Positions 11,271 to 23,840 are shown, counted from the stretch's first letter. The stretch is 64,000 bases of DNA from Roridomyces roridus (GCA_029378245.1 JARKIF010000175.1:1-64000); one strand, 5' to 3'. A program made the numbers and translations. The notes: generated by a model from the sequence alone, not told the origin.

Positions 11271-11989
11271 CTTGCTGCACGCCTCGTGTCTCGATGCATC
11301 CTTCCCACTTGATACACGGGCATCAAATGCCTGCACCACACCCCCCGCACCCACCTGCGCCAGCGCACCCGAAATTTGAGCCAACACACGGCAGTACCCA
11401 TGCCCGCCAACCGGTGTAGAACTTGGGGGCGGTGTGGCAGGCACGCACATCGGTATTGCATTCTGGAGCAGCAAATGGGGAGCGAGAGCAGATTTGGTCG
11501 GGGAACGCAGAACAGCGGTTGGGGGAGGGGTGGGTGTTAGGTGTCGGATCCGAGAGAAGAACGTAGCAGGGATAAAATCGCCCGGAGAAGATTTGGACCG
11601 GAGTTCCGGTTCAATGTTTAAAAGAACCGGAGGAAAGTTGGACCGGAGTTCTGGGACGATTGTCGGAGGAACGGTGACACCACTAAGGTCGAGGGTGACC
11701 GTCTGCCCAGCAATGTGAGATGAGGACCGGACTGGACCGGAGTTCCAGATGAGGAATCCGATCGGAGAGACGGGGCTCGGAGTGACCAAGGTGGAATGCA
11801 CCAAGAACATCGATAATCAAACTGAAGTACCGAGTACAAAAGGAAAGTCTTATATACTAAGTGTGAGAGATATTTGTCAAGACACTAAAATAGACTTGAG
11901 AACGGACATAACCGGCTAAGTGGATATAAGGTGATTAAGTCCGCACGGAGTGATCAAGTGGATGTCACTCCAGAGCATGTCAGATGAAT
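11271..11989 (-). mobile_element. retroelement relic, left part (probable LTR)
   Basis: The sequence is rich in ACCGGAGTTCC-type units that recur at 12,550-12,640 beyond the solo LTR. On the minus strand a TATATAAG promoter-like box lies near 11,850. It is probably the outer part of a minus-strand LTR whose start is at 12,656. The outer boundary could not be fixed, and no protein is recognised. Confidence 0.35.
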
Positions 11990-12465
11990 TGTCACGACAA
12001 GACTTGTTTCACGCGTCCAACAGCGGTAAGATGCTGCGGATTGGGTAGTGCGCTACTAAAGCTCGTAAAATGAACTGAATAAAAGTCTAGGAGAGGGTAC
12101 AGAATACGACGACTAGCTACTGCTTTTATACTATGAGGAATAGATCTACGATGCTACACTAATTGTCCTGGCTTCCGACATCCACTATTGTCCTGCACCT
12201 TTGTCGTCTCCTATTGTTGTGTCTACACCGTGTTCTTCATAGAAGCCTGTCATGATCTGACAGTTCACTGATGGAAAACTCCTTCCCTCATCCACGCTGT
12301 CGTTCATAATTATGAAACTGTTCCCACATCTTTAAATAATGTCTTCCTCGGCTTCTTCCTCAATCCGATCGAGACGGGGTTCCCATGACTTTAACGCTGC
12401 ACGGCGCCAATGTATATCTGGTTTATTTGGCGTTGTCACGTGCGCAAATAGGTCAGCGCGTGACA
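11990..12465 (-). mobile_element. solo LTR of the Ty3 chromovirus family
   Basis: A 476-base copy of the LTR seen at 16,492, 23,767 and 62,695, here in reverse orientation, with TGTCA...TGACA ends. TGAAT stands on both sides (11,985-11,989 and 12,466-12,470), a perfect 5-bp target duplication. No internal region is attached, so it arose by LTR-LTR recombination. Confidence 0.95.
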
Positions 12466-14523
12466 TGAATATCCTGTCAAGGTTCCTTTTTCATGTGAAT
12501 AACCAAAATACCCGGTGTAGTCTGAGAAGCAGGACTCGGCCTGACAGATGGGATGGATCCGGAGTTGGGTCAAAGGAACCGGAACTCCGGTCAAAGAAAC
12601 TCCGGTTAAAGGAACCGGAGTCCGGAGTTTGGATGAAGTTGGAACGGGACGTAACAGTATCCCCCTCAAGGGACTGAATGTAGGGAGTGTGGAGTGCCGT
12701 GGATGTGAAGGAGAGTCGGCGGGAGGTGATGTGAAATGTGGCCAAATGAATGACCTGTCCGGAATGGACAAGGCGAGCACAACCAAGGCTCGAGGGAGTC
12801 CCGAATGGGGGGAAATGGAGGCCAAAATCCGTGATGGAGAAGTCGGATGGGTGCGGCGAATGGCATGGGAGCCATGGATAACGCCAACTCCGAGAATTTT
12901 ATCCGGATGGCATGGAGAGTGAAAACCCCAGGCGTCGTGAGTAAGAAATTGAGGTTGTGTGGTTGAATGAACGAACATTTACCCGGCCAAGGACTTGAAT
13001 GGAATTGAGGACTTGGCCGGGGAATAAAGTAATTTGAAGATCCAAGGAAACCCGTAGGTTGGGAGCTCGGGGAATAGTGGTGTTGGAAGATGCCCATGTC
13101 TGGACACAACAACCACCTGTCCCGAACTCGAAGGAAGTCGAAACTCGGAAATGAACCGAGAGGAAAGGGATGGGCTCAGAGAAATTTTCCCGAGGGAGTT
13201 GGTTTAATGAAGGCCGGCTTGAAACCGGAGGAGTGGAGGTGCGGATCCGGGTGGAATTGGCACGAAAGGAGCTCCGTGAAGGGGAGTAAAAAGCGAAATG
13301 AAGTTGAGCAAGGGATTAATCAATGCATGGTGAAGCAACGAACGTTTACCCGGCCGAGGACTCGGCCAGGGAATGAAAGATTTTGAAGAATAAATAGCCG
13401 TGCGACCAGTGCTTGAGTGGGACCGGAGTTTCGAACCACGGGTCGGAGTTGATGGAGCGAGATGGGAGGAGGGTTCGGGCCGGAATAGTGGCGAAAATGT
13501 CGGCGAAAAATGCGCCGATTTTGAGCCGGGCATCGGCCGTATCCCCCTCTTGCGGTAGGCGTCCCATGGCCTACCAACGCATCCGGGGTGAGGTGATAGT
13601 CCTCCAGAGATGTCCGAAGAGGACAGAAAATGCGCCTGAGAGGGCGCAGAAGTCCGAAATGGACCAATTCGAGCGACAATGTCAATCCGGAGGCGAAGGA
13701 TGCAAGGCCGGCAAAGGCCCCACCGGATGTATTGATACAAGAACACCAGGGAACCAGGTGCGGAGTTGGTAGAGACCGCCAGCGTTCGCTCAACGGAGCG
13801 AGAGAGGTGCGGGGTATCTGGTCTCCGAAAACCGGGTGACGAGGTTGAACTGGACAAAAATTCCATAAAATGGACGTCGCCGAAGGAAGACGGATGAGCA
13901 GCCGTGTCTGCATTAAGTCCAAAAGGAAGAGCGCCGGGCCCGGGGATGGAATCCTGTCCGGGTGTATCAGAAATGCTGGTTGCAAGAGAATAAACAGCAA
14001 AATGATTTAATTGAGGGAGTTGAATCCCGGCGCTAATCCATATAAGGACAAGAGTATGTTGAATAACTCCTTCCAGTCTAGATGATATCGGAGGAGGAAC
14101 ATATGTAGAGGGAGTAAGAAATTTTAGCAAAGGAAGGGATGTGTCGATAGAATAGCAGGTAGCACACCACATTCAGAACTCCTCCGCATCATGATACTCC
14201 GAGTCTGAGTCGGAGTTTGAATCAAGGGACTCATCATCCAAGTCGGACAGAGCAGACTCGTTGTCGGAGTCGACCGGAGCGGATTCGTTGTCGGAGTCGA
14301 CCGGAGCAGATTCGTCGGAGTCCGGGACAGTGGATTCATCGTCGGAGTCGACCGGAGCAGACTCGTTGTCGGAGTCCGGGACAGTGGATTCATCGTCGGA
14401 ATCGGGGTCCCGGGATGACGAGGTGTATCCGGAGTTGATGACCTGAGCGACGGCAGCTGGTACAGTAAATGTTTTGCAAAAAGACACACTATGTAATAGA
14501 CAGCTATTTTGCAAAGTGTCCAA
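12466..14523 (-). mobile_element. older LTR-retroelement relic
   Basis: Read on the minus strand, a purine run GAGGGGGATAC stands directly before TGTTACGTCCC at 12,656. This looks like a polypurine tract followed by the start of an LTR of a second family. Frames further upstream (13.2-14.2 kb, minus) are open for a few hundred codons but show no recognisable protease, reverse transcriptase or integrase. The frame at 14,173-14,523 is an acidic Asp-Ser-rich repeat. I take it as decayed retroelement sequence hit by the later solo LTR. Confidence 0.4.
14255..14410. repeat. tandem repeat encoding acidic DSDNE/DSDDE units
   Basis: About eight imperfect copies of a TCGGAGTCGACCGGAGCAGA-like unit are interleaved with GTCCGGGACAGTGGATTCAT. 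On the minus strand they read as repeats such as APVDSDNES and STVPDSD. Repeat expansion is the safest reading. Whether it was ever translated is unknown. Confidence 0.7.
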
Positions 14524-16491
14524 CTAGTTGGCGTACAGCCACCGGAGAGCCCATATATGGCATATATGGCTCGGGAATCACTACAGGTATCAGGCCCTCA
14601 CTGGATTTCTGATATAGATAATCAACCATCAATCCCAACTGCAACCCATCAGAATGCACACATCCGGCATACATGGCACCATCATTGCATCAAAAAACCA
14701 AAGTTGTAGAGCTGATTCACGGCTACAGGAGCTGTCAACATATGTTTTAGCTCAAAATGCTTGGTTGGCCTGAAAAATGCAAAATACTTTTTCAAACCAG
14801 AGTCTTTTCAACTAGGTTCCAATATAAAGTGTCTCAAAAGTATATTGAAGTCATCTGCCAATCATATGCTCACATTTGCTGGGAGGAGACGGTGTTTTGA
14901 ATGGACTGGGTTATTATAAGGGAAGATTCCAGTTGAGCCCATGGATACAATCCTCCCCGCACATGTCATACAGTCTGCTTTGTCTACTTGTATAGTGCTC
15001 TTTCTATTTGATCCCCTTTTGCTGGAGCTCCCGGGTTCAATCCCCCTTCCTCTCTTTTTTTCTGTTCTTTTTATTGGATATGAGCCCAAACCATCTCTCA
15101 ACTACACAGATTTGAGTTGAAAGCTAAAATTCTCACCCACACTGACTGCTATTGAAGTTTGATCTGAGTTTGATGGGCAATTCCGAATGTAGCCACTACG
15201 CTTTTGTCCCAAAGAGGAAATTTTCGACTTTGTGCCCTTCCCGCGCTTTCCGTGTTGTTGTGTGGGAGAATTTGCACCAGAGGATCCTTCCTCTATTGCA
15301 TTTAGACATCTGAGTATCCAATGTCATTGTTTCAGGGCTCTAATTGCTGAAATAGACTGTGGTTGGCTGATCTGTTGATATGACTTGCACTTTAGCTCTC
15401 CAATCACCACTTAATACCTCCAATGACTAGTGCCATGAGTAACCATGAGCCCTAACTAATTTTGCTAGGATACACATGCTCTCAAGGTGCCCTGTGGATG
15501 ATTCAGTGAGAATGTTGATCTCAATGATAACCCTGATAGAATCCACGGAACTTCTGATCCTACTGTTTCTCAAGTGCAGTAAATGTCACACTACCATTTT
15601 TGAGTAGCCTTGAACTGGACAGTATCCCACAGACAGGGATACTGTGTGAGGTTGGCTGGGGAAGACTGGTGCTTACATTGCATCTACCCTGGGATCTTCC
15701 AGGTCATTCCCATGGCTCAGGACATATTCTGAACTTCCCAGGTACGATCTGGAGCCAAAGATCACCAGTTAATGCAGTGATAAACATGAGTTTCATGGAC
15801 ATACATTTCTAGATCAATTGATTGAATGAGCACCAAGGAGACCATTCAGACCGGATTGGAGACTGAAAACGGGCACAGTGAACCTACAGGATCCTGAAGA
15901 TGCTTTGGTTTATCAGATTTGGTCAAGAATTGACAGAGTTCTGTTCAAGTGGTCTCCGAGCAAATGGCCAAAATCTTACCCTACAACCCGAACACCCCAT
16001 GACCCATTCAGATGCAACCTGTGCATTTTCCACTTCCAATGTATGTCTTGACCAGAAATATCATACTCCACCCAGGTTTGAGCACCTAATTTGAGCTCCA
16101 TAACCTTCCAGAGGGTGAATTTGTGGCATCAGTGCAAAATGATGTTGGTTGTAATTCATGCTACACCTCACTGAATCTTTGGTTTCTTGAGTCAAACAGG
16201 TGATTTAAGTCTATTGAATGCCTAATAGGCCATGGGACTGGTCACAGCAACTGCACAGGAGGAAATGTATGGCAGACTTCATTTTACCCAAATTGTGTAA
16301 GTATCCCTATGGCATGAGAAAGCACCATGAAGCTGACATCAAATTCGAGGTTGGGGAGCTTCTGGGTAGCCCACAGCCTGTGGGATCAGACAGGATAGTC
16401 ACTCTATCAGCACATACCACAGCATCACCAGCTGGGTTGATGCACCAGCTATGCCTCCACATCATTTTTGGTGCTTGGTATTGACACATAA
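14524..16491. other. transposon interior, no gene recognised
   Basis: Only short frames occur. A B-box-like CCGGGTTCAATCCC followed by a T run lies near 15,023-15,062. The rest has the look of degraded repeat DNA. It sits between the retroelement relic and the 5' LTR of the chromovirus. Confidence 0.4.
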
Positions 16492-16966
16492 TGTCACGCG
16501 CTGACCTATTTGCGCACGTGACAACGCCAAATAAACCTGATATACATTGGCGCCGTACAGTGTTAAAGTCATGGGAACCCCGTCTCGATCGGATTGAGGA
16601 AGAAGCCGAAGAAGACATTATTTAAAGATGTGGGACAGTTTCATATTTATGAACGACAGCGTGGATGAGGGAAGGAGTTTTCCATCAGTGAACTGTCAGA
16701 TCATGACAGGCTTCTATGAAGAACACGGTGTAGACATGACAATAGGAGACGACAAAGGTGCAGGACAATAGTGCATGTTGGACACCAGGACAATTAGTGT
16801 AGCATCGTAGATCTATCCCTCATAGTATAAAAGCAGTAGCTAGTCGTCGTATTCTGTACCCTCTCCTAGACTTTTATTCAGTTCATTTTACGAGCTTTAG
16901 TAGCGCACTACCCAATCCGCAGCATCTTACCGCTGTTGGACGCGTGAAACAAGTCTTGTCGTGACA
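16492..16966 (+). repeat. 5' LTR of the Ty3 chromovirus
   Basis: The ends are TGTCACGCG and CGTGACA. TATAAAAG at 16,826-16,833 is the likely promoter of the element. TAATAAAAGTC follows, where the primer-binding site is expected. It differs from the 3' LTR at scattered positions, so the copy is not recent. Confidence 0.93.
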
Positions 16967-17467
16967 TAATAAAAGTCTACCCTCATACCGCTCTTACCTC
17001 CCCCCGACATATCCTTTCCATACGCCTCGGCGTCCCTCCCCCACTACTTGGTCTCTCGTAATTGAAGATCCACTCATACCTCAAGCGTCACGTCGTTAAA
17101 TCGCGACGTTAAATAAGCGCTGATCTCTGGTCGAACTATTTTGATAGACAGTCGCTGTGCAACGGGAAACGTTGAGTCCGTCCCCGCACAATAGCAGACG
17201 TTGGCATTCGGGTGGCAATCTTCGGAGAGTACCCTCGCGCAGATACCGGGAGAGTCGTAGAAGGCCCGGGTCTGTTCTATCGGCAAGTGTTGCGACCGAG
17301 AAATTCACCACCGGCTTCGTGCCGCTCCTACCCAAGCCGCGACGGCGTTTCGCGCACCATCATACTCCTCTTCCGGCACCTCTAGCCGCGAAGCCCGTTC
17401 CGTAGCGGACCAACTCTTGGCCGCTTCCGCCACTACCCACCACACCTTTCATACCGCCGCCCCTGCC

Positions 17468-18572
17468 ATGTCCCACCACGGTAGCCCCATCCACTATGAC
17501 CAGCCTCAGGCGGTCTACCCTCCCCAAATTTACCCATCCCACCCTCCTACCCGCTCTCCCCCTCGCCCTCTTCCTACCCGACCCGATTCCATCCCCGCCC
17601 AGCATGGCCTGACTGAGTTACTTCAGGCCCTCCCCCCACGCCTGGCACCAGCAAGGATGACGCTGGCCCGGCTTCCCCCGCCGTTTGAACGGCAATGACA
17701 AATCCAAGTGGGAAACTTGGATCGACAGTGTCACGACCTACCTCGTGGCATACGAACACGATTTTAATACGGATCATAGACGTATTTTCTTCGTGCTCTC
17801 GTTGCTGGGTGACGAGAAGAGTTCTCCGTGTCCAGCCGCCAACTGGTCACGGAACTGGAAGGCGAAGCACCTTCGCCTTGATCAGCCCCGTCCCTCCTTC
17901 GAGGAGTTTATGACGGAGCTGGAGTCGACGTTCGCGGACCAGAACGTCAAGGAGACGGCGCTGTTGCGCCTGATGAACACTCGGCAGGGCAGTTCAACCC
18001 TGGCCGATTTCCTCCAGTCGTTCGAGCTGAACGCGGAGCAGGCGGGCTACGCGCCCGGAAATGTGCTGCACAATACGTTTTTGTGCCAAGCATTGGAAAT
18101 CCTGGTCTCGGACCAGGTACGCAAACAGCTGTACGCTGGTGGCGTTGTGATCCCGGGGACGTACTCGGGATTGAAAAGCCGGTTGATGACCATCAACGGC
18201 ATCATTGAGCGCGGGAAGCTCATCAACTCTCGCTGGGGAGCGGGAGGTGGGATGTTTTGGACGCCGGCACAGCAGCAGCCGCCGCCCAAATTCCCCAAGG
18301 CCACGGCACTGGTGCCGCCGCCAAGGCCCCAGGGGACAGCCCCCCATCTGGCGACTCGGGTCACTCCCGGAAACCCGGCGCCGATGGACGTCGACCGAAC
18401 GCGGCAGGCCGCATTCAAGTGTTACAACTGTGGCAAGGAGGGCCACATGAAGCGGGAGTGCCCAGAGCCTCCCAAGAAGAAGTTTAATATCCGGTCGATC
18501 AAGACCGAGGACTACACGCAGGAGGACCTGCAGGCTCTCGCGACCATACTCCGCGAGAAGGGTTTTTGTTAG
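17468..18572 (+). pseudogene. Gag of the Ty3 chromovirus
   Basis: Gag is the structural capsid protein of the retroelement. The capsid part begins around NGNDKSKWETWIDSVTTYLV, and the C-terminus has the zinc knuckle CYNCGKEGHMKREC (C-X2-C-X4-H-X4-C) that binds RNA. A Pro-rich leader opens at 17,468 in a different frame. The capsid frame is broken by TGA at about 17,692, where the copy at 63.9 kb reads through as PPFDGNDKSKW. The change of frame near the C6 run at about 17,633 is present in both copies, so it may be an original feature and not damage. Confidence 0.85.
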
Positions 18573-19210
18573 GGCGCCCGGTCAAGGCCGAACCGGTGTG
18601 CCCTCCCGTATCTATTATCCATGGACAGTATACACCGCTAGAGGCGGTTATGGACAGCACGAACGATGTGCAGAATAGCGTACCTGTAAATTATATAGAA
18701 AAAACTAGCCTACAACGTAGTATACAAGAATTTCTTGTAGGCGAAGTAGAAAAGCCCCAAAAAATACGTATCTTGGAGAATCAGAACCGGAAACGTAATT
18801 TAAAGAATCGTCGCATGGATGAGGAGAACAAGCGCTGGAGCGCTTTTAAAAAGGCCCCTGGAACCCAAACCAGTGATAAAAATAGTGAGAAGAAACAGGG
18901 CGGCGATGCCGCGGAGGCTCAATCCTCGAAAGAGGAGGTAGCGCCTAAGCATACACGGGTGCCGTTCGGTCTCAGGAAGAAAGAGGCCACACAATGGCTA
19001 GCACGCCGTGCTATGGGAGAGACGGAACAACGCTTAGCTCAGGAGCTGCGTGAGTTCCAACGGCAACGTGTCCACCATGAGATGTTGGTGGCAGTCCAGC
19101 TGGAAACACTGGACACGGGGAAAACACGTTCCATTCGTGCGTTGCTGGACAACGGGTGTACCACCACGTGCATGGACAGGGACTATACAGGATTACCGGA
19201 AGCTCAATGA
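18566..19210 (+). pseudogene. Ty3 linker and protease fragment
   Basis: A charged linker region is followed by the aspartic protease motif RALLDNGCTTTCMDRD, where the usual D-S/T-G triad is DNG. Right after it the sequence jumps, in another frame, to QDYRKLNEM of the reverse transcriptase. The rest of the protease and the N-terminal part of the reverse transcriptase are missing. It overlaps the end of gag by 7 bases, as is usual for pol in another frame. Confidence 0.8.
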
Positions 19211-20255
19211 GATGACGGTGAAGAACAAGTACCCATTGCCTCTGATCTCGGAGTTGGTCAACAAACTCCGAGGAGCACGATTCTTCTCCAAGCTTGACAT
19301 ACGTTGGGGTTACATCAATGTACGGATCAAGGAGGGAGACGAATGGAAGGCGGCTTTTCGGACCAATCGGGGATTGTTCGAGCCGCTCGTGATGTTTTTC
19401 GGGTTGACGAATTCACCGGCCACGTTCCAAACGATGATGAACGACATCCTTAGGGATCTCATCAACGAGGGCCATGTGATCGTCTACTTGGACGACATCT
19501 TAATATATACGAACTCCCTGGAGGAGCATAGACGGATTGTTTCACGCGTCCTGGAGACGTTAGAGAAGAATAAATTATTCTTGAAACCCGAGAAGTGTGA
19601 ATTCGAGAAGACAGAGATCGAATACCTCGGGGTAATTATTTCCCACAACTCCATGCGGATGGACCCGGTGAAAATCAAAGGGATCATGGAGTGGCCCGTG
19701 CCAAAGAACGTCAAGCAAGTGCAGGCGTTCCTCGGCTTTGTTAACTTTTATCGGCGATTTGTCCGCGGCTTTGCCGACATCGCCAGGCCCCTCACTAAGC
19801 TGACGGGGAAGACTGCGTGGTCCTGGGGACCGGAACAGGAGACAGCGATCAACAAGTTGAAGGAACGGATCGCGGAGGATGTTGTGTTGGCGTTGCCAAC
19901 GGATGATGGGGAATATCGGCTTGAGGCCGATGCGTCGGACGGAGCGGTTGGAGCAGTGCTCAGCCAGCTCCAGGAGGGAGTATGGAGGCCTGTCGCTTTC
20001 ATGTCTCACGGCATGAGCGACACTGAGAGGAATTACGAGATCTATGACAAGGAGATGCTCGCAATCATGCTCGCTCTTGATGAGTGGAGGCAATTCCTCC
20101 TCGGTGCAAGGCACACGTTCGAGGTTCTGACGGATCACAAGAACCTCCAATACTTCAAAAAGGCCGCAGAAAATCAATCGTCGGCAGGCACGATGGATCA
20201 TCGAGTTGTCGCAGTACGACTTCTCGTTACGGCACCGGCCCGGAGCTTTGAATAA
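19199..20255 (+). pseudogene. Ty3 reverse transcriptase and RNase H
   Basis: This part would copy the element's RNA into DNA. Visible blocks are DYRKLNEMTVKNKYPLPLI, FSKLDIRWGY, the active-site YLDDILIYT, and the RNase H start ADASDGAVGAVLSQ with NYEIYDKEMLAI and LTDHKNLQYF. The N-terminal domain is missing because of an upstream deletion. A frameshift near 20,165 breaks the link to RWIIELSQYDFSLRHRPG, which continues in the next frame. Confidence 0.92.
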
Positions 20256-21080
20256 GCAGGCCGATTTGTTATCCCACAGGGCGGATCACGACCAGGGAAA
20301 GGAAGACAATCAGGAAATTGTCTTGCTGAAACCCGAATATTTCCGAGCGCAGGAAATCACGCTCGAAGGCGTCGAGAAGGATCTTTTGGAAGAGATCCGA
20401 GCGGAACGCAAAAGGGACGGCAGCGTTAGGTCTGCCTTACTGAGGAAGCTCCCTAGATGGGAGGAGGAGGACAGCATTGTGTACTACAATGGCCTTATTT
20501 ACGTTCCGCATAACACGGAACTTAGAAATAAAATTATTGGACTCCATCACGATCCGGCGATCGTGGGACACCCTGGAGGGAACCGGACCCAGGAACTCGT
20601 TGAACGAAATTACTGGTGGCCGAAGCTCGGCAACAACGTTTCCGAGTATGTAAAATCGTGCAAAGCGTGTCAGAGGTCACGGGTTCTTCGACACAAACAG
20701 GGCAAGCTGAACCCGCACAAGATCACCTGTGGGTCCCACACATCCAAGCCTGTAAGCTAGGTACCATGCGCCGTGGTACAGTACCAGGTGACTACAATGG
20801 CCTTATTTACGTTCCGCATAACACGGAACTTAGAAATAAAATTATTGGACTCCACCACGATCCGGCAATCGTGGGACACCCCGGAGGGAACCGGACCCAG
20901 GAACTCGTTGAACGAAATTACTGGTGGCCGAAGCTCGGCAACAATGTTTCCGAGTATGTAAAGTCGTGCGAAGCGTGTCAGAGATCACGGGTTCTTCGGC
21001 ACAAGCAGGGCAAGCTGAACCCGCACAAGATTGCGGAAGGTCCCTGGCAGATCATTTCAATGGACTTGATCGGGCCGCTG
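20206..21080 (+). pseudogene. Ty3 RNase H end and integrase zinc finger, duplicated
   Basis: After the conserved RHRPGALNKQADLLSH segment comes the integrase H-H-C-C finger: HHDPAIVGHPGGNRTQEL, YWWPK and CKACQRSR. A 241-base block (20,483-20,723) carrying this finger is repeated at 20,791-21,031 with only a few changes. The two copies are separated by 67 bases of unrelated sequence. The second copy continues into the integrase core start SMDLIGPL, where a 1.5-kb insert interrupts it. Confidence 0.88.
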
Positions 21081-22583
21081 ATGTATGTGCTCTAAACCTA
21101 CTATAGAAATCAACCAACTCGAAACAACAAGACTAGATGAGTCTCGATACAGACGAATCTATATCTAAACAACCCAATCATGAAGCTCCGGGGCGAGTGA
21201 CAACTATATTGACAGCAGGCAAAGGCGAGTACAAGTCCCTAGTACAGGGCCTTATGAAAGGTTGTAGGGAATACTGTGATATTGTCTCGATATGAGTGGT
21301 CGAGTTTTGTATTACGAATCAAGATCCTTGATATCAACCAAGAATGACGATTCTAAAGTGTTTTTGTAGATTTTAAGCTTCTCAGCTGAACACAAAAGAT
21401 GTATAAAGGTTTGGCTAAAAGCCGGGTTGCACAAAGCAAGGTATTTGGGTCTCTCGATCCCTTTTACACTGGTATCCAAAGAACGCAGTGACTGATACTA
21501 CACGGATTTCACAGATTCCAACAATTCACAACCAATTCCTGACACTGAACACACAACCAGACCCTAACTGACACACAAACCGTACCAAGCCGTAGCAAGC
21601 CTTCCAAAGCTGCCACTGAGCTGAAACCCTAATCACAATCCAACTGGCACTCGAACCAACTATGCTTCAAACTCGATTCACACAACAGGAGCCAACAAAC
21701 AACAATTTAGATTTTCAAGGGCGATTGCTTATTCTACGCAATGCACCTTCGAAAGCCTCGGACAAATCCCGTAGTCGCAGCTGGTAGCTTGCTAGTGGGG
21801 GAAGTATCCGCTGCCCTCTCCGGAAACACTCTACCTACTTTATACATGTGCAGAAATCATATGATAAATACAAGAATGGCGCAATAATGATGAATCTCCC
21901 ACGTATCCTGAATAGAAACGACCTGATTGGTTGATCTGGCACTGGTGCTCAGTCAGCCAGAGTGCCAGGCCATGATTCAGCATGGTATCTTGTGATTCCA
22001 TCGCTGATCCATGACTCGGACAGTTTGGATATCTCGTATCCCTTCTTCCCCTCCAGAGTATGGCCTCAAAGCGTACTCCCACGTGTTGTAGGTCTCGAAC
22101 GATACCCATATCTCCCACTCTTGGTCTCGGATACCAGCAGATACTTGACTAAAAGTCCGTATCCGAGCCGGAATCCACTTGTTCCGGCTACTACGTCACT
22201 TCCATCGGACCCGTCTCGGCGGTCTGCTCATGTTTCAGGTCATTCGGCCGACTTGTCCATCATTCCGTGAACTCCCGAACCTCCGAATTGCACTTGCACC
22301 AAGGTTCGAACTGCTGACAATCGTACAACGGTTAAGAACTGTTTAATTGGTGTATCCCATTGGTAAGGCAGGTATCCACACCTCCTACGTGTTTCGGAGT
22401 GAGTCCATCAGTCGTATCCAGGTAAATACCCTTCAACCTGTACAGTACTCTAAAGTATCCACCGTACTGACTGTCTCTGGGCTCGACATCAGCTCTCGTA
22501 TTGAGATCATATAGTATGGAAACCACATCTGAAATCGTGCAAAATACGCGTTTTTCAAGGGCAGTCAAATTCCATGCTCATCA
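21081..22583 (+). mobile_element. 1.5-kb non-coding insert in the Ty3 integrase
   Basis: The integrase reads DLIGPL up to 21,080 and resumes PISNGHNAIQVWVDTF from 22,590, so the DNA between is an insertion. CCGCTG stands before it and CCGGTG after it, a possible 6-bp target duplication with one change. The ends TGATGTATG and the complement TGATGAGCATGG are only weakly similar. It encodes no recognisable protein. Its last 160 bases recur at 2588-2757. The class of element is unknown. Confidence 0.75.
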
Positions 22584-23840
22584 CCGGTGCCGATCAGCAA
22601 CGGCCACAACGCGATTCAAGTCTGGGTGGACACTTTCAGTAAGATGATTCACGTGGAGCCCACGACCATGGAGATCACGGCTGAAGGAGTTGCGCGTTTG
22701 ACACGCGACCGTGTGATTAGATATCACGGGGTACCCCGAAAGATCATCTTGGATCCGGATCCGAGATATGTAGGAGGCTTTATGAGGGAGCTCAATAAGA
22801 TCCTGGGGATCGAAATGAACCCGAGTACGGCGCACCATCCAATAACCGACGGGCAGATGGAACGGATGAACCAGGAGATCGAAAAATATCTCCGCATATT
22901 TATAAATTACCACCAGACGGACTGGGCCGAGTGGCTTTCCCTAGCGGAATTCTGCTACAACGACAAGGCCAGTTCGGCAACGAAGGCCTCGCCGTTTTAT
23001 TTAAATACCGGCTATCACCCTTGGAAAGGGATTGAGAACGCCGTGGAGACAAGGAACGAGGCTGCCAATGAGTTCGGCAAGAAAATGAAAAAGATCCGCG
23101 ATGAGGCGACCGCGGCATTAGAAAAAACACACAAAACGATGGAAAAATCATACAATCTACGACGGCGACCAGCGCCGGTATTTAAAAAGGGAGACAAGGT
23201 CTGGATCGAGGCGACGAACATCCAGACAGATAGACCCTCGAAGAAGCTGGGAGATAGGAGGCTCGGGCCGTACGAGGTCCTGGAGAAAGTCGGAGCGTCT
23301 TCCTATAGGTTAAAATTGCCGAGCACGGACAAGTCACATCCGGTGTTCAACGAGGCGATTCTCACACCGTATACGGAACCGCCCGAGAATCGAAGGGAGA
23401 AGCGGCCGCCGCCGAAAATCATATCCGGCGAGGAGGAGTACGAGGTGGAGGAGATACTGAAACACCGCAAGATGGGACGCGGGTTTCAATATTTAATAAA
23501 GTGGAAGAACTATCCGATGGGAGAAAGGACGTGGGAACCATCGCGTAACTTGACGCATGCAAAGAAGCTGTTGGACAAATATAACAGGGAACACAGCATT
23601 GACGTCAGGGCGCTACCCACGCTCCCGGCTGGATTTTGGGACAGCGAATGCAAGAGATTCGTCCCAAAGGAGGAGTCCCAACCATATTTAAAGAAGAAAT
23701 TATTTATTCACGATGAAAATTGTTTTGTCGACATCGACGAGGACATCGATCCTAGAGAGGGGGTAATGTCACGTGCTGACCTATTTGCGCACGTGACAAC
23801 GCCAAATAAACCAGATAAGCATGGCACCGTACAGCGTTAA
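22584..23840 (+). pseudogene. Ty3 integrase core and chromodomain
   Basis: Integrase inserts the DNA copy into the genome. The catalytic core shows VWVDTFSKMIH (first Asp), IILDPDPRYVGGF (second Asp), and STAHHPITDGQMERMNQEIE with the catalytic Glu. A C-terminal GPYEVLEKVG / HPVFNEAIL region follows, then a chromodomain with EYEVEEILKHR, YLIKWKNYP and ERTWEPSRNL, which marks the chromovirus branch and may direct insertion to marked chromatin. The frame runs into the 3' LTR. It is open but cut off from the upstream half by the insert. Confidence 0.92.

Noticed and set aside
11124..11810. 228-codon minus-strand frame
   Set aside because: It runs through GC-rich tandem DNA and LTR-like sequence. 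Composition, not coding, keeps it open.
12339..12677. Frame beginning MSSSASSSIRSRRGSHDF, also at 16,307-16,618 and 62,588-62,821
   Set aside because: The shared part lies inside the LTR of the Ty3 family and recurs with every LTR. It is not a gene.
13204..14172. 322-codon minus-strand frame with two overlapping long frames
   Set aside because: No retroelement or host motif was found in any of the three frames. Left as part of a relic.
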